The notes below the pieces were generated by a model. That model was not told the DNA's origin and did not search any database. It worked only from the letters and a program-made list of their open reading frames with translations. DNA of 64,000 nucleotides from Rugosibacter aromaticivorans (GTDB lineage Bacteria > Pseudomonadota > Gammaproteobacteria > Burkholderiales > Rhodocyclaceae), in contig NZ_CP010554.1 in the NCBI RefSeq assembly GCF_000934545.1, positions 2,418,001 through 2,482,000 on the forward strand. Reading direction: 5' to 3'. Both the position numbers and the translations under genes were made by a program. Positions 23,235-34,881 of the stretch are shown piece by piece. Positions within the stretch are counted from its first letter, which is position 1. Each line of letters begins with the position of its first letter.

Positions 23235-24386
23235 TCACGGCACCACAGTGTCGTCAACGGCCATATTGCTCTCTGGCTGAGACGCATCCGACCATCTATG
23301 GGCTTGCGAAAACTCGGCTAGCGCATCACGCAAAAACGGCAGGCCTTCACCTGTTTTTGCACTTAGTCGAACGGCAGAAATGTTACCACATCCCTCCTGC
23401 AGAAGCCCTGGACTTGCCGCTGTAATATCAATCTTGTTCCACACAATCAGCTGGGGTACATCCGCCGCACCGATCTCCGCTAGCACCTGATTAACTGCTG
23501 CCATTTGCTGGTCTCGATCTGCGCTGGCCGCATCCACTACGTGCAATAACAAGTTAGCCTGCGCGGTTTCTTCTAGCGTGGATTGAAACGCGGCCACCAA
23601 TGAATGCGGTAAGTCGCGGATGAAGCCCACTGTATCAGACAACACAATCTGGCCTGCGCCTTCCACATATAACTGGCGAGATGTTGTATCAAGCGTCGCA
23701 AACAGCTGATTTGCAATGTATCCGTCAGCCTTGGTTAATGCATTGAACAACGTGCTTTTACCCGCGTTGGTATACCCGACGAGCGATACAGACAAAACCC
23801 CTGGCCGCTGGCGTGACTTGCGACGAACGGCACGTTGGCGTTCGAGTAGTTTGAGTCGCTCTTTTAACAAGGCCACGCGCTTACCCAGAAGACGGCGGTC
23901 TGTTTCAAGTTGTTTTTCACCCGGGCCACGCAAACCAATGCCACCTTTTTGACGCTCGAGGTGAGTCCAGCCGCGCACCAGGCGCGTTGCCATATGCTGC
24001 AATTGCGCCAGCTCAACCTGTAGTTTGCCTTCATGACTTTTTGCACGCAGCGCAAAAATATCCAGAATAAGGCTGCTCCGATCAATGACCAGACATTGCA
24101 ACTCGCGCTCTAAATTACGTTGCTGCGCGGGCGACAGCTCGTGATTGAATAACACGACCGCTGCCTCATGCACCCGCACCACTTCAGCGATCTCAGTCAC
24201 CTTCCCTTTGCCCGCAAACAAGGCAGGGTCAGGCCGGACACGCTTTCCTGTCACAACGGCAAGCGGCCGAGCACCGGCACTTTCAGCCAACAGACGGAAC
24301 TCAGACAAACACTCAGCGAAGTCACCCGTGCCAAAATCAAGCTGAACCAGCACGGCGTTTTCACCGCTGGCAGGACGATCAAACAT
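23235..24386 (-). CDS. hflX: Ribosome-associated GTPase HflX
   Basis: 383 aa from ATG 24386. The N-terminal HflX domain includes VLFNHELSPAQQRNLE and GIGLRGPGEKQLETDRR. The G domain shows GYTNAGKSTLFNALT (G1), DTVGFIRDLPH (G3) and NKID (G4). HflX splits stalled or heat-damaged 70S ribosomes. It follows hfq by 53 bp, the canonical hfq-hflX-hflK-hflC order. Confidence 0.96.
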   Translation of the reverse strand: MFDRPASGENAVLVQLDFGTGDFAECLSEFRLLAESAGARPLAVVTGKRVRPDPALFAGKGKVTEIAEVVRVHEAAVVLFNHELSPAQQRNLERELQCLVIDRSSLILDIFALRAKSHEGKLQVELAQLQHMATRLVRGWTHLERQKGGIGLRGPGEKQLETDRRLLGKRVALLKERLKLLERQRAVRRKSRQRPGVLSVSLVGYTNAGKSTLFNALTKADGYIANQLFATLDTTSRQLYVEGAGQIVLSDTVGFIRDLPHSLVAAFQSTLEETAQANLLLHVVDAASADRDQQMAAVNQVLAEIGAADVPQLIVWNKIDITAASPGLLQEGCGNISAVRLSAKTGEGLPFLRDALAEFSQAHRWSDASQPESNMAVDDTVVP

Positions 24387-24439
24387 CAATGATCAGGGTA
24401 AAGCAGGCAAATTGGCGCAACAAGGAACCCGGCAGAGAA

Positions 24440-24679
24440 TCAATCAGCCTCATCCGAATCGAGCGAAAAATCAATGGCGCGCACAGGCACGATCGTCGAT
24501 ATGGCATGCTTATAGACCATTTGGGTCACAGTATTTTTTAGCAACACAACATATTGATCAAAAGAATCAATTTGCCCTTGCAATTTAATGCCATTCACCA
24601 AATAGACAGCGACGGGAACATGCTCGCGACGCAAAATATTCAAAAACGGGTCTTGTAACATTTGCCCTTTATTACTCAT
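24440..24679 (-). CDS. hfq: RNA chaperone Hfq
   Basis: 79 aa. Sm1 motif region [20 protein letters not shown] and Sm2 region [12 protein letters not shown] (YKHA conserved) are intact, with a short acidic tail (SDEAD) as in Betaproteobacteria. It forms hexamers that pair small RNAs with mRNAs. It is preceded by a 100-bp gap after der that holds a degenerate copy of the 24-bp element. Confidence 0.98.
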   Translation of the reverse strand: MSNKGQMLQDPFLNILRREHVPVAVYLVNGIKLQGQIDSFDQYVVLLKNTVTQMVYKHAISTIVPVRAIDFSLDSDEAD

Positions 24680-24750
24680 GGTTGCATCCTTTAGGTGGTT
24701 CAGAGGTGATTCAGGTTTTGTAGGTGGACAATGTAAACGATTTTTCCGCG

Positions 24751-24774
24751 CCGTGCCAAAAACACCGACTTTTC
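24751..24774 (+). repeat. 24-bp dispersed element, degenerate copy between hfq and der
   Basis: GCCGTGC, centre CAAAAACACC, GACTTTT; 18 of 24 bases and exactly the standard length. It ends 5 bp from the der stop. Confidence 0.5.
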
Positions 24775-24779
24775 AGCCT

Positions 24780-26108
24780 TTAACGCTCATCGGCAAACGG
24801 ATTTTTAGAGGTCTTGTATTGAATACGCAATGGCGTGCCCTGCAGCTTGAAGGCTTCGAGAAAGTAGCGTTCAAGATAGCGCGTGTATGAGGTCGGAATG
24901 TGTTCCAGCGCATTGCCATGAACCACGATAATCGGTGGGTTGCTTCCGCCTTGATGCGCGTAGCGCAATTTGGGGCGAAACAAGCCATGGCGTGGTGGCG
25001 TCTGCTTTTCAACTGCCGAGATGAGCACGCGGGTGAGTTTAGGCGTCGCCATTTTTGCCATCGCTGCGGCATACGCTTTATCGACAGAAGATAAAACACC
25101 GGCAATACCCTGTCCCTTGATGGCAGAGATGTAATGAACATGTGCAAAGCCAAGAAAATTGAGCCTCTGTTCGATGGATTCCTTAACACGCTCACGGCGA
25201 TACGTATCAATAGCATCCCATTTATTGACGGCAACCACCAAAGCGCGCCCGGCATCCATGCAAAACCCGGCAATATGCGCATCTTGATCGGAGATATCCT
25301 GGCTGGCATCGACCATCAGCACCACCACATTGGCTTCTTCAACGGCTTGCAGGGTCTTGATAACAGAAAACTTTTCAATGGCTTCAAACACCCGACCCTT
25401 GCGCCGTAATCCTGCGGTATCAATCAGCGTATAAGCCTTGCCATTGCGCTCGAAAGAAATTTCAATGGCATCGCGCGTGGTGCCTGGCATATCAAACGCG
25501 ATGACACGCTCTTCGCCAAGTAAGGTATTTACCAGCGTACTCTTGCCCACATTGGGGCGTCCAGCGATGGCGACCCGGGGACCTTCCGTAGCATGGTCGC
25601 CAGCATCGGCTTCGTCGGGGAAGGAATCCAGCGCCAGATCAACCAGCTCGCGCACACCGTCGCCATGCGCGGAGGAAATCACGCAGGGCGTTCCACAACC
25701 CAGCTCATAAAATTCGGCGCTGACAACAGCACGATCCATGCCCTCGCCTTTATTGACCGCCAGCAATACGGGGCGACCACTGCGCCGTAGCAAGTCAGCA
25801 ATGACAAGATCTTGCGGCGTGAGCCCTGCGCGCGCATCGACAACGAATAGCAGCATGTCCGCTTCGGCAATGGCCGCCTCGGCTTGGCGAGCCATCTCGT
25901 GCACGATGCCTTCTTTAGCTTGTGGCTCGAACCCGCCAGTATCCACGATCAGATGAGGCTTGCGCCCTAACCGCCCATGGCCGTAATGGCGATCACGTGT
26001 CAGGCCCGGTTGATCGGCAACCAATGCATCGCGCGAACGCGTCAAGCGGTTGAAAAGCGTCGACTTGCCCACATTAGGCCGACCAACAATCACCAAGGTA
26101 GGTTTCAT
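24780..26108 (-). CDS. der: Ribosome-assembly GTPase Der (EngA)
   Basis: 442 aa with two tandem G domains: [14 protein letters not shown] at residue 8 and [14 protein letters not shown] near 185, with DTGGF and DTAGL switch motifs, and a C-terminal KH-like domain rich in basic residues. It is essential for 50S maturation. It starts 3 bp after the bamB stop, as usual in Betaproteobacteria. Confidence 0.97.
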   Translation of the reverse strand: MKPTLVIVGRPNVGKSTLFNRLTRSRDALVADQPGLTRDRHYGHGRLGRKPHLIVDTGGFEPQAKEGIVHEMARQAEAAIAEADMLLFVVDARAGLTPQDLVIADLLRRSGRPVLLAVNKGEGMDRAVVSAEFYELGCGTPCVISSAHGDGVRELVDLALDSFPDEADAGDHATEGPRVAIAGRPNVGKSTLVNTLLGEERVIAFDMPGTTRDAIEISFERNGKAYTLIDTAGLRRKGRVFEAIEKFSVIKTLQAVEEANVVVLMVDASQDISDQDAHIAGFCMDAGRALVVAVNKWDAIDTYRRERVKESIEQRLNFLGFAHVHYISAIKGQGIAGVLSSVDKAYAAAMAKMATPKLTRVLISAVEKQTPPRHGLFRPKLRYAHQGGSNPPIIVVHGNALEHIPTSYTRYLERYFLEAFKLQGTPLRIQYKTSKNPFADER

Positions 26109-26111
26109 CGA

Positions 26112-27299
26112 TTAATGCGCCGCCATGCCATAAACGCTGCCATTGACCGTTTGCACCACAAACCCGGTTGCGGATCGCACAGGATCTGTACGAATCGCAC
26201 TCCCGTCTGTTTTTGCCCGACCAACAAAGCTGCCATTATCACTACGCAACGCGTGTACTAAACCCTGACTATCGGCCACAACAACGATCTCACCCAATGC
26301 CAATGGCCGGGTAGGGCTGCGTGTCACTAGCTTGTCGAGCATCCAGACACTTGCCCCGCTTTCTTTGTCCAGCGCATGCACCACCCCTTTAGCGTCTGTG
26401 ACATACAACTGTTTGCCATCCATATCAAGGCCCGCAATGGACGACATATCGCGCGACCACAAGTTATTGCCACTGCTGGCGTCAAAGCAAGCCACCCGGC
26501 CCTGATAGGCAACGGCACATACGGCATTACCTTCCATCACGGGAGCGCTCATCACATCCGTGATCCGTTCCAGCTCAGTTGCACCTTTCGGCGTAGCCAC
26601 GGTGGCTTCCCATACGGCGGCGCCGTTGCTATTGGCCAGCGCCACCAGCTTGCCCCCAGGAAATCCAACATAGGTTAACTTTCCCGTATTTAGCGCACTG
26701 GCATAAGAACGCAATAACAACGCGGGAACATTTCGCTGATACATCCAGCGGCGCTTGCCATCGGCAGCCTCCAGGCCAGCCACACGCGAGTCGCCTGAGC
26801 GCACGATCACCAAGCCATCAGCCAATGAAGGCGGTGCTAACACTTCAGAGCTAACGCGTGCCTTCCAGGATTCATGGCCAGATGCCGCATCAAAAGCCAG
26901 CACTTCGCCTTTGGCAGTGCCTACGACAACTATTTTTCCATCGGTACCGACTCCCCCCGATATCGTCCGACCCGTAGCCACGCGCCACACTTGCCGGCCT
27001 TCATCAAATCGCGCCAGACTGCCATCGGCTGCAGCGGCATACACGCTCCCTGCTACCACCGCAGGAGCCAAACTATAACTGCCCGCATTGCCAATACTTG
27101 CTTGCCAAAGACTGCGCAGCTCTGTCTTGGAATCAAGTGCAGGAAGCTCATTCACTTTTATCTTAGGCGCACTGCTGCTAAAAGGATTCAGGCTATCCAG
27201 CGAAACGCAGCCGCTCAACAAAAGCGTGGCACTGAGAACCAGGAGGCCCCCAAGGCCCGCCTGCCTAAAATATCTCAGGGGTTTTATGAGCGACCTCAC
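26112..27299 (-). CDS. bamB: Outer membrane assembly lipoprotein BamB
   Basis: 395 aa. The lipoprotein signal has lipobox LLLSGC (Cys about 31). Eight-bladed PQQ/WD-like propeller repeats follow, with recurring blocks such as GSVYAAAADGSLARFD, GEVLAFDAASGHESWKA and KGVVHALDKESGASVW. It is part of the BAM complex that inserts beta-barrel proteins into the outer membrane. Its start overlaps the yfgM stop by 4 bp. Confidence 0.95.
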   Translation of the reverse strand: MRSLIKPLRYFRQAGLGGLLVLSATLLLSGCVSLDSLNPFSSSAPKIKVNELPALDSKTELRSLWQASIGNAGSYSLAPAVVAGSVYAAAADGSLARFDEGRQVWRVATGRTISGGVGTDGKIVVVGTAKGEVLAFDAASGHESWKARVSSEVLAPPSLADGLVIVRSGDSRVAGLEAADGKRRWMYQRNVPALLLRSYASALNTGKLTYVGFPGGKLVALANSNGAAVWEATVATPKGATELERITDVMSAPVMEGNAVCAVAYQGRVACFDASSGNNLWSRDMSSIAGLDMDGKQLYVTDAKGVVHALDKESGASVWMLDKLVTRSPTRPLALGEIVVVADSQGLVHALRSDNGSFVGRAKTDGSAIRTDPVRSATGFVVQTVNGSVYGMAAH

Positions 27300-27961
27300 T
27301 GGGTAGCCTCCAGCGCATCACGTTTCGTTTGTACAAGTTCGCGATAAGCCTTATGCCGCGAAACTTCCCCGGCTTTTGCCGCCGCATCGATCTTGGCTAG
27401 CGCGTCATCGTAAGACTTGACCGCTTCAGCGGGCTTGCCTTGGGCAACATAGATATCGCCGCGAACATCCGCATAGCGGGCGGCGAAAGGCGCGGCAGGC
27501 TCAACGGCCAGTTGCTTGAGCGCTTCGTCGTAGGCTTTTTCGTCGAGCAAAACAGTTGCTAACCGCAGACGAGCCAATGCACGCAGACCAGCATCGTTTG
27601 CGTGATCAGCCGCCCAAGCCAGCTGTACGCGCGCATTTTTAAGGTCGCCCTGATCGACCTGAACTCGTGCCGCAATCAGCGCCCCCATGCCGGCATAGCT
27701 GGTGCCGGAATATTTCTCGATCAGCTCGCCGGCCAACTCTTTTACCCGTCTCGCATCTTTTTGTCCGGCGGCTTGCTGTAAGCCAGAATAAACCACTGAC
27801 GCTTGCAAAGATTGCTGCTGCTGCCACCAATGCCAACCTTGCCACGCAGCTACCCCTAAGGCGAGCGCCAAGACAATACTGGTGACGCGATTACCATATT
27901 GTTGCCACCAGGTTTTCAGCTCAGCGAGTTGCTCCTGCTCTTCAAGATCATAAGTTGCCAT
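27296..27961 (-). CDS. yfgM: YfgM-like TPR protein, ancillary Sec translocon subunit
   Basis: 221 aa from ATG 27961 ([20 protein letters not shown]), which is the family start; an upstream start at 28015 would lie deep inside hisS. One membrane helix (about 24-43) is followed by a periplasmic TPR domain. In E. coli YfgM works with PpiD at SecYEG. The start lies 14 bp inside the end of hisS, and bamB follows with a 4-bp overlap. Confidence 0.92.
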   Translation of the reverse strand: MATYDLEEQEQLAELKTWWQQYGNRVTSIVLALALGVAAWQGWHWWQQQQSLQASVVYSGLQQAAGQKDARRVKELAGELIEKYSGTSYAGMGALIAARVQVDQGDLKNARVQLAWAADHANDAGLRALARLRLATVLLDEKAYDEALKQLAVEPAAPFAARYADVRGDIYVAQGKPAEAVKSYDDALAKIDAAAKAGEVSRHKAYRELVQTKRDALEATQ

Positions 27962-29264
27962 GATTGTCTTCCGTAGAAAAAAGGACCTCACCGAGATGAT
28001 CGGCGAGCTCATCAAAATTTACACGCACTTGTGAAACTGGCGGCGTGGTGGAAGCCGCAGATTCACGCAATTGTTTGACACTCACGGCATTTGCCGCCGT
28101 CTCATCATCACCGACTATTAGCGCTAGCGGCGCACCAGAAGCATCGGCCTTTTTCATTTGTGATTTAAAACTCCCCCCGCTACAATGCAGCTGAACAGCG
28201 TAGCCGCTGCTGCGCAAGTGCTCCGCGACGCGGAATGCAAATCGCCCAGCCGCTTCACCTTGATGCACCAAATAGGCATCAGGAGCCGGTGTTTCATGCC
28301 GATGCCCCTGATCCTTCCATAACACCAATAAGCGTTCAATGCCCATGGCAAAACCACAGGCAGGAGCAGGTCTGCCACCGAGTTGCTCAAGCAATCCATC
28401 GTATCGCCCACCCGCACAGACCGTGCCTTGTGCACCGAGCTGATCGGTGACCCACTCGAACACGGTGCAGTTGTAATAATCAAGCCCGCGCACCAGGCGC
28501 GGATTGATGCGGTAGGGAATGGCGACATCCTTGAGCAGTTGCTGCACGCCTTCAAAATGTTTGAGCGATTCTTCGCCGAGGTAATCGAGCAACTGTGGTG
28601 CGCCACTGACCAAATCCTGCATCGCCGGGTTTTTTGTGTCCAGAATGCGTAACGGGTTAGTGTGCAAGCGACGCTGCGCATCAGCATCCAGCAACGCCGC
28701 ATGATCAGAAAAATAAGCAATCAGATCGGCACGATGGCACGCACGCTCTTCGCTCAGACCCAAGGAGTTAATTTCAAGGCGAACGCCTTGCAAGCCCAGG
28801 TCATCCCAAAGCCTTGCGCACATCGCAATGTGCTCAGCGTCAATGTCGGGACCAGAAAAACCCATGGCTTCGACACCTACTTGATGAAATTGGCGATAAC
28901 GGCCTTTTTGCGGACGCTCATGCCGAAACATGGGGCCCATGTACCACAAGCGTTTGGGGCCTTCGTACAACAAGTTATGTTGTATCGCAGCCCGCACACA
29001 GGATGCAGTTCCCTCGGGGCGCAGCGTGAGTTGTTCGCCATTCAGTGCATCGGCGAATGAATACATTTCTTTTTCGACAATGTCGGTTACCTCGCCAATG
29101 GCGCGATGGAATAGACCAGTAGGTTCTACGATCGGCATGCGAATGGGCCGGTAGCCATAGGCGCGCAGCCAGTCACGTATCGTCTCTTCAAACTGCTCCC
29201 ACACCTCGGCGTCCGCAGGCAATATATCGTTCATGCCACGAATGGCTTGCAGGGTCTGGCTCAT
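27948..29264 (-). CDS. hisS: Histidine-tRNA ligase
   Basis: 438-aa class II synthetase: [20 protein letters not shown] at the N-terminus, motif 2 [13 protein letters not shown], the histidine loop [12 protein letters not shown] and motif 3 [15 protein letters not shown] with the GFAMGIERL helix. It charges tRNA-His. Near residues 382-389 the anticodon-binding domain reads VGDDETAA, encoded by a 20-of-24 match to the dispersed element. It starts 9 bp after the ispG stop. Confidence 0.97.
   Translation of the reverse strand: MSQTLQAIRGMNDILPADAEVWEQFEETIRDWLRAYGYRPIRMPIVEPTGLFHRAIGEVTDIVEKEMYSFADALNGEQLTLRPEGTASCVRAAIQHNLLYEGPKRLWYMGPMFRHERPQKGRYRQFHQVGVEAMGFSGPDIDAEHIAMCARLWDDLGLQGVRLEINSLGLSEERACHRADLIAYFSDHAALLDADAQRRLHTNPLRILDTKNPAMQDLVSGAPQLLDYLGEESLKHFEGVQQLLKDVAIPYRINPRLVRGLDYYNCTVFEWVTDQLGAQGTVCAGGRYDGLLEQLGGRPAPACGFAMGIERLLVLWKDQGHRHETPAPDAYLVHQGEAAGRFAFRVAEHLRSSGYAVQLHCSGGSFKSQMKKADASGAPLALIVGDDETAANAVSVKQLRESAASTTPPVSQVRVNFDELADHLGEVLFSTEDNHGNL
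28096..28119 (+). repeat. 24-bp dispersed element, 20/24 copy in hisS
   Basis: GCCGTCT, centre CATCATCACC, GACTATT. HisS proteins natively carry a similar peptide here, so chance resemblance cannot be excluded. Confidence 0.4.
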
Positions 29265-29273
29265 CGTCTGACT

Positions 29274-30512
29274 TCAAATACGCGAGGGGTAGGTACGTGC
29301 CACATAATCATCAACTAACTGACGAAACTCCGCCGCGATATTTTCGCCGCGCAGAGTCACCACACGTTCGCCATCGACATACACCGGTGCCACAGGCGCT
29401 TCGCCTGTGCCAGGAAGGGAGATGCCGATATTGGCTTGTTTGCTTTCGCCCGGGCCATTGACCACACAGCCCATCACCGCGAGCGTCATGTTTTCCACGC
29501 CAATGCGTTGCACATGCCACGTCGGCATCTGCTCGCGAACATAGGCTTGAATATCTTGTGCCAGCGCTTGAAACACCGTGCTGGTAGTTCGCCCACACCC
29601 AGGGCAAGCCGCGACCAAGGGGGTAAAAGCGCGCAGACCCATCACCTGGAGAATCTCCTGGGCGACGATGACTTCGCGGGTGCGGTCACCTTGCGGTTCC
29701 GGTGTCAGTGAAATGCGCAACGTGTCGCCAATACCTTCTTGGAGTAACACGGACAATGCGGCCGTCGAAGCTACAATTCCTTTGCTGCCCATACCTGCCT
29801 CGGTCAGCCCCAAGTGTAGCGGATAGTCACAACGGCGGGCCAAGTCCCGATAAACCGCGATCAAGTCTTGCACACCAGAAACTTTGCACGAGAGAATAAT
29901 ATGATCGCCCGCCAGCCCCAGTGACTCCGCTTGAGCGGCTGACTCCAATGCGGATGCCACCATCGCTTCGCGCATAATTTCAACGGCGTTTTTAGGCTCA
30001 GCGCGTCGCGCATTTTCATCCATGATGCGTGCAAGCAGCGCTTGATCAAGGCTACCCCAATTCACACCAATGCGAATGGGCTTATCAAAGCGGCAGGCAA
30101 TCTCAATCAGCTGAGCAAACTGCTCATCACGTTTCGCGCCTTTGCCCACATTGCCCGGATTAATACGCAACTTCGCCAGGCTTTCCGCGCATGCCGGATA
30201 TTCCGTCAGCAATTTATGGCCGTTGAAATGGAAATCTCCAATCAAGGGGACATCAACATTCAGTTGGGCAAGCCGCTCGCGAATTTTCGGTACGGCCGCA
30301 GCCGCCTCCCGCGTATTCACCGTAATGCGCACCAACTCAGAGCCAGCACGCGCGAGCTGCGCCACCTGCATCGCGGTTGCAAATACATCCTCGGTATCGG
30401 TATTGGTCATCGATTGAATGACAATCGGCGCCGTACCACCAATGCCGACTTTTCCAACGTTGACACGCCGAGAGGTGCGTCGCGGAAAATGGAGTGATTG
30501 TGTCGCGCTCAT
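29274..30512 (-). CDS. ispG: 4-hydroxy-3-methylbut-2-en-1-yl diphosphate synthase (MEP pathway)
   Basis: 412 aa. TIM-barrel domain with [13 protein letters not shown] near the N-terminus, and a C-terminal [4Fe-4S] domain with CPGCGRTTS and GCVVNGPGE cysteines. It makes HMBPP from MEcPP in isoprenoid synthesis. Residues 20-27 (KVGIGGTA) are encoded by a 20-of-24 match to the dispersed element, where IspG normally has the similar NVxVGGxA. It overlaps the rodZ stop by 4 bp. Confidence 0.97.
   Translation of the reverse strand: MSATQSLHFPRRTSRRVNVGKVGIGGTAPIVIQSMTNTDTEDVFATAMQVAQLARAGSELVRITVNTREAAAAVPKIRERLAQLNVDVPLIGDFHFNGHKLLTEYPACAESLAKLRINPGNVGKGAKRDEQFAQLIEIACRFDKPIRIGVNWGSLDQALLARIMDENARRAEPKNAVEIMREAMVASALESAAQAESLGLAGDHIILSCKVSGVQDLIAVYRDLARRCDYPLHLGLTEAGMGSKGIVASTAALSVLLQEGIGDTLRISLTPEPQGDRTREVIVAQEILQVMGLRAFTPLVAACPGCGRTTSTVFQALAQDIQAYVREQMPTWHVQRIGVENMTLAVMGCVVNGPGESKQANIGISLPGTGEAPVAPVYVDGERVVTLRGENIAAEFRQLVDDYVARTYPSRI
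30430..30453 (+). repeat. 24-bp dispersed element, 20/24 copy in ispG
   Basis: GCCGTAC, centre CACCAATGCC, GACTTTT, at a position where the protein family natively encodes a similar peptide. Confidence 0.45.
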
Positions 30513-31465
30513 TCGACAGTCAATCTCGCCACATCGGCGCGCGTAAAGGGCTGCAAATCAATACTGCGCCCACCGAAAAAAATACGGACGACAGATGCCC
30601 TACCCACCCATACCTGAAATGGTGCCTTGCCTTCGACTTTTTGGGTCACGCCCGCAGGAAACTCCCCGCTTAAAACAGTTTTCTGCGTCGCATCGCGAAT
30701 CTCAATCCACGACAGGCCATCAAATGCCACGCTTAAGGCTGCTGGAGCCGGAGGCAGAACAACGGCGGCAGCAGTCGGATTGCCTGCCGCCCCGGAAGTG
30801 GTTTTTTCCGCTGCCCCGGGTAAGGTTGGCGAAGCAGCGCCCGTGACTGGCACGCCCGCCACCGCCGCCACAGAGCCAACTACTGGCGCGAGTACCGATC
30901 TCTCTGCAGAAAGACCAGCGTTAGCCACTGATTCCGCAGAAGCAGCAGGGCCATTGGTTGACAGAGTCTGACTATGCTGATCATTTTTTGGCGAATTTAG
31001 TGCTGGCGACGTTGGTTGATGCACCTGCTGTGCCACAAGGCCATAAACTGTCAGTATCAAAAGCGCAGCGATACCCACCACCATCAGATACGTGGCCACA
31101 CGGCGTGATGCACCTGCTTTTTGCCTAGCCTCTCCCAGATTTTCTGGCGGGCGAACTTCCGACTTGGTTGGCGGTGCGACCAAGTCAAGAGCAACCAGAA
31201 AAGGCACGGCATCCACTTGAAGATATTTGGCATAGCTACGCACAAAACCCCGTACCGTGGTCATGCCCGGCAAGCTGTCATAGTCATCCCGTTCCAATGT
31301 TTCAACCTGCCGCCCACTGAAGCGGGTTGCCTGGGCAACAGCCTCCACCGTTAAACCGCGGCTTTCACGCTCCGCGCGCAACGCAGCGCCCGGCAACCCC
31401 CCCCCCACGGGAACACCTGCAGCGGAAGCCCCGGTCAATGACAGCTGCGGCAAATTTTCACTCAC
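30509..31465 (-). CDS. rodZ: RodZ-like cytoskeletal/cell-shape protein
   Basis: 318 aa. An N-terminal Cro/C1-type helix-turn-helix ([20 protein letters not shown], about 30-95) is followed by one membrane helix (about 122-143), a long Ala/Pro/Thr linker and a C-terminal DUF4115 beta domain ending [13 protein letters not shown]. RodZ links MreB filaments to the elongation machinery. It is coupled by 4-bp overlaps to both pilW upstream and ispG downstream. Confidence 0.92.
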   Translation of the reverse strand: MSENLPQLSLTGASAAGVPVGGGLPGAALRAERESRGLTVEAVAQATRFSGRQVETLERDDYDSLPGMTTVRGFVRSYAKYLQVDAVPFLVALDLVAPPTKSEVRPPENLGEARQKAGASRRVATYLMVVGIAALLILTVYGLVAQQVHQPTSPALNSPKNDQHSQTLSTNGPAASAESVANAGLSAERSVLAPVVGSVAAVAGVPVTGAASPTLPGAAEKTTSGAAGNPTAAAVVLPPAPAALSVAFDGLSWIEIRDATQKTVLSGEFPAGVTQKVEGKAPFQVWVGRASVVRIFFGGRSIDLQPFTRADVARLTVE

Positions 31466-32274
31466 TCGTACATCCCTTGCACAAGCAGTCGCTGTTCGGG
31501 GGAGTTTGCAAAACGTTTGCGTAATTGCGCTGCTAGGCGTGCTTCCGCTTCACGATTACCTAATTTGTGCTCGATGCGCAAAGCCAGCCAAGTTAGCTCT
31601 GCATTCAGATCTTGAATCTTTTCAACTTCAGACATCCATCGCTTGGCCTCAACATACTTCCCTTGCCGATAAGATAAATTACTCAGCCAAAACATAGCCT
31701 GCGTATTATCAGGTGCAAGGCGTAACGCCTCGAGTAAATAGCCTTCGGCCGTCTTGTCATCCTTGAGCTGAATCGCACAAATACCTGCGTTGGTATTAGG
31801 CTTGGTCGGTGTGGAGTAGAGCGGGTTTCTGGCTGACGCCGCAAAATAAGCCATTGCTTGTTTTGCGCGGCCGTTCTGGCACAAAAACCAGCCAAAATTA
31901 TTATTAATTTCAGGATCTCCCGGCGCCAAACGAAGTGCTTTTTCGAAACTCTCTTCCGCCATGTGCGGTTCGTTGAGCGCCATGTGGATGAGGCCAAGCA
32001 AGTTGTAAGCGGGTGCATAGGTTGAATCCGCAGAGAGCGCGATGCGCGCCTCTTCAAGCGCAACTGCGGCACGCCCATCAACCAGATAAAGCGCACCGAG
32101 CTCCGTATGTACTTTAGCGCGCTGCTGGATTTCATTTTTTGGTGCACGTTCAGACATTGCTTGTTCAGCACCCTCGCCCATGACTGCTGGGTTCGTACCC
32201 GTTGATGTGCACCCGGCGATAGCCATGATGGTGCCAAGAAGTGCGCACGACAATAGATGCTTCAGATTGCTCAT
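31462..32274 (-). CDS. pilW: PilF/PilW type IV pilus biogenesis lipoprotein
   Basis: 270 aa. Lipoprotein signal [20 protein letters not shown] with Cys 22 in the lipobox IAGC, then six or so TPR motifs (e.g. [38 protein letters not shown]). It acts as the pilotin for PilQ secretin assembly in the outer membrane. It is the standard gene between rlmN and rodZ in Betaproteobacteria. No other pilus gene is in the window apart from the unlinked GspE/PilB-like ATPase at 52965. Confidence 0.92.
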   Translation of the reverse strand: MSNLKHLLSCALLGTIMAIAGCTSTGTNPAVMGEGAEQAMSERAPKNEIQQRAKVHTELGALYLVDGRAAVALEEARIALSADSTYAPAYNLLGLIHMALNEPHMAEESFEKALRLAPGDPEINNNFGWFLCQNGRAKQAMAYFAASARNPLYSTPTKPNTNAGICAIQLKDDKTAEGYLLEALRLAPDNTQAMFWLSNLSYRQGKYVEAKRWMSEVEKIQDLNAELTWLALRIEHKLGNREAEARLAAQLRKRFANSPEQRLLVQGMYE

Positions 32275-33383
32275 TGCGTTAACTCCGTTCTTGGGAAGGC
32301 GCTCACCGCAATCGTCGCGGATCGCAGTGTTCGCTTTGATTTATCTTGTACTTTGCCGGCAAGCTGGCCACATGCCGCATCAATATCATCGCCCCTCGTT
32401 CGCCGCGTTGTCGTCACCAAGCCCCCTTCACTTAGTAGAGAAGAAAAGCGACGCACTCGGTCTGCCGATGAGCGGCGAAATCCGGAATTCGGAAATGGGT
32501 TAAAGGGGATCAGATTGAACTTGCAGGGCACATCACGCACCAAATGCAGCAAGGCACACGCATCTTCATCGCGATCATTGACGCCATCCAACATGACATA
32601 TTCAAAGGTTATAAAGTCACGTGGCGCATGTTGCAAATAACGCTGGCAGGCGGCAAGCAATTCAGCTAATGGATATTTGCGATTTATGGGCACCAACTTA
32701 TCACGCAGACCATCCGTTGGCGCATGCAGAGAAACCGCCAATGCGACAGGACACGCCTGGGCTAGACGATCTATCGCCGGAACAATACCCGAGGTAGAGA
32801 CTGTCACCCGCCGCCGCGATAGACCGTAGGCATTGTCATCTAGCATGAGCCGCAAAGCGGGAATGAGGTTTTCAAAATTAGTTAACGGCTCACCCATTCC
32901 CATCATCACGACATTACTGATGACACGGTCCCCGGCAGGGTCACGGCCCAAGGCGCGATTAGCCTGCCATACCTGACCAATAATTTCAGCCGTCGTCAAA
33001 TTTCGATTAAAACCCTGCCGCCCGGTAGAGCAAAATACACATTCAAGCGCACAACCCGCTTGCGAGGAAACGCACAACGTACCTCGCTGACCTTCCGGGA
33101 TGAAAACCGTTTCCACCGCATTGCCACTACCGACATCGAACAAAAACTTGCGCGTTCCATCGTCAGATAATTGATCACTAATAATCAGCGGTGGCATTAC
33201 GCTGGCATGAGCCAACAGTTTTTCACGGAGCGACTTTGCAAGATCGCTCATCTTGTTGAAGTCGCTCTCCCCAAAGCGATGCATCCAGCGCAAAACCTGA
33301 CGGGCACGAAAAGGCTTCTCATCTTGCTGAGACAACCATGCCGTCATATTTTCCGCATCGAAATCGAGGAGGTTAACTACCAT
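32271..33383 (-). CDS. rlmN: Dual-specificity 23S rRNA/tRNA adenine-C2 methyltransferase RlmN
   Basis: 370-aa radical-SAM enzyme. The cluster motif is [11 protein letters not shown], the methyl-carrier cysteine lies in the C-terminal [11 protein letters not shown], and [12 protein letters not shown] and [14 protein letters not shown] are conserved. It methylates A2503 of 23S rRNA and A37 of some tRNAs. It starts 6 bp after the ndk stop and overlaps pilW by 4 bp. Confidence 0.96.
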   Translation of the reverse strand: MVVNLLDFDAENMTAWLSQQDEKPFRARQVLRWMHRFGESDFNKMSDLAKSLREKLLAHASVMPPLIISDQLSDDGTRKFLFDVGSGNAVETVFIPEGQRGTLCVSSQAGCALECVFCSTGRQGFNRNLTTAEIIGQVWQANRALGRDPAGDRVISNVVMMGMGEPLTNFENLIPALRLMLDDNAYGLSRRRVTVSTSGIVPAIDRLAQACPVALAVSLHAPTDGLRDKLVPINRKYPLAELLAACQRYLQHAPRDFITFEYVMLDGVNDRDEDACALLHLVRDVPCKFNLIPFNPFPNSGFRRSSADRVRRFSSLLSEGGLVTTTRRTRGDDIDAACGQLAGKVQDKSKRTLRSATIAVSAFPRTELTQ

Positions 33384-33389
33384 AGCAAA

Positions 33390-33815
33390 TTAGCGCGAGT
33401 AGATGCTCATCGCGGGGAAGAAGTAGGCAATTTCAACAGCCGCCGTTTCAGCCGCATCCGAACCATGCACAGCGTTGGCATCGATGCTGTCAGCAAAATC
33501 TGCGCGAATGGTGCCAGGCTCTGCCTTCTTTGGATCCGTTGCGCCCATCAACTGGCGATGATTAAGCACTGCATTCTCACCTTCGAGCACTTGCACCATG
33601 ACAGGGCCGGAAATCATGAAGGAAACAAGATCATTGAAAAATGGGCGCGCCTTATGCACAGCATAAAAACCTTCTGCCTCCTGACGTGAAAGGTGATGCA
33701 TGCGTGAAGCAATGATTTTCAGGCCACTTTTCTCAAAGCGGGAATAAATCTCGCCAATCACATTCTTGGCTACTGCATCAGGTTTAATAATTGAAAGGGT
33801 ACGCTCGACAGCCAT
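33390..33815 (-). CDS. ndk: Nucleoside diphosphate kinase
   Basis: 141 aa from ATG 33815 with GGAGAATGTC just upstream; an extra N-terminal stretch to 33848 is unlikely. [18 protein letters not shown] starts the protein, and the catalytic histidine is in [10 protein letters not shown]. It balances NTP pools. It is the first gene of the long minus-strand housekeeping run that ends at purA. Confidence 0.97.
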   Translation of the reverse strand: MAVERTLSIIKPDAVAKNVIGEIYSRFEKSGLKIIASRMHHLSRQEAEGFYAVHKARPFFNDLVSFMISGPVMVQVLEGENAVLNHRQLMGATDPKKAEPGTIRADFADSIDANAVHGSDAAETAAVEIAYFFPAMSIYSR

Positions 33816-33912
33816 GACATTCTCCAATGGTTGGTGGTTTATTAGCAATAACTCGTTATTTTATCGCATATTTCCCGGCATTCCCTCTGCTTACGGGTGC
33901 CTTTTGCTGTGT

Positions 33913-34881
33913 TTAAGTTTTCTTTTTAAAGTGAAGCTCGCCTAACGCAACCCACAGTCGATATGTCGATGTTTCAAGGCTTGGATGCCGATCATTTGCG
34001 GCTGTTCGCACTTGCCGAACAAACTCATTAAGACGTCGCTCATCTGGTAATTGGACTTTATTGCCGCTCAGTAGCGAGCGCATCAAATTTCTAGCTCGAA
34101 CCTCTGTCAAATTAAGCAACAAACTCGTTTCGATCGGAAATAAAAATTGGTCTTTTTTTAAATCCAGCAACGCCAGATCATCCAGCAAAGCCTGCGCATC
34201 TGCAAATCGCCTTGCCGCAATAGACAGTTGCTCTACAGCTCTTGGGAAGCGTGCCTTGAGTAACGGCACAACCTCGTGTCGTAAATAATTGCGCGTGAAG
34301 TAGCGATCCTTGTTGCTCTCGTCCTCTACCCACCTCAATTGATGTTCTATTGCATAGGCAAGAAGGAACTCTTTCGGCAGCGTGAGAAATGGGCGAAACA
34401 CGCGCCCGCGCAGCACAGGAACACCCCCAGCACCTCTAAGACCTGACCCGCGCAGCAAATTATGCAAAACGGTTTCAGCCTGGTCATTTGCATGATGCGC
34501 CATACATACCCACCCAGAGGAGTGGGCTAACACAGCATCAAGTCGCACTTTTCTTGCGGCAGCCTCAATCCCTTCGCCAAGCTCAGGTTTAACGAGAACC
34601 CTGACAACCGATAGTTCAATACCTAGCTGGGCGCATGTCAGGGTACAGTGATCAGACCACTCGTCCGCATTCTCGCTCAGTCCATGATGCACATGGACTG
34701 CGGTGAGATGCAAATCCAGCATGGGCGCAATATTCTTCAGTGCATAAAGTAAAACAGTTGAATCCAGGCCGCCGGAGTAAGCGACAGTTAATGACTGACC
34801 TCTTAGGGCATGCTGTGCGAGAATGTCAGTCAGGGTCGCCTCGACCCTCTTACTGAACTGTTTGTTCCTTGAATCGACCAT
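33913..34881 (-). CDS. tilS: tRNA(Ile)-lysidine synthase, short form
   Basis: 322 aa. PP-loop [14 protein letters not shown] at about 34-47, then [13 protein letters not shown], and [32 protein letters not shown] is the middle domain. It converts C34 of tRNA-Ile(CAU) to lysidine and should be essential. Proteobacterial TilS is usually 420-450 aa with a C-terminal TilS-C domain. This one stops after [14 protein letters not shown], and only 97 bp separate it from ndk, so that domain is missing, not frameshifted. It overlaps the 3' end of accA by 32 bp. Confidence 0.92.
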   Translation of the reverse strand: MVDSRNKQFSKRVEATLTDILAQHALRGQSLTVAYSGGLDSTVLLYALKNIAPMLDLHLTAVHVHHGLSENADEWSDHCTLTCAQLGIELSVVRVLVKPELGEGIEAAARKVRLDAVLAHSSGWVCMAHHANDQAETVLHNLLRGSGLRGAGGVPVLRGRVFRPFLTLPKEFLLAYAIEHQLRWVEDESNKDRYFTRNYLRHEVVPLLKARFPRAVEQLSIAARRFADAQALLDDLALLDLKKDQFLFPIETSLLLNLTEVRARNLMRSLLSGNKVQLPDERRLNEFVRQVRTAANDRHPSLETSTYRLWVALGELHFKKKT

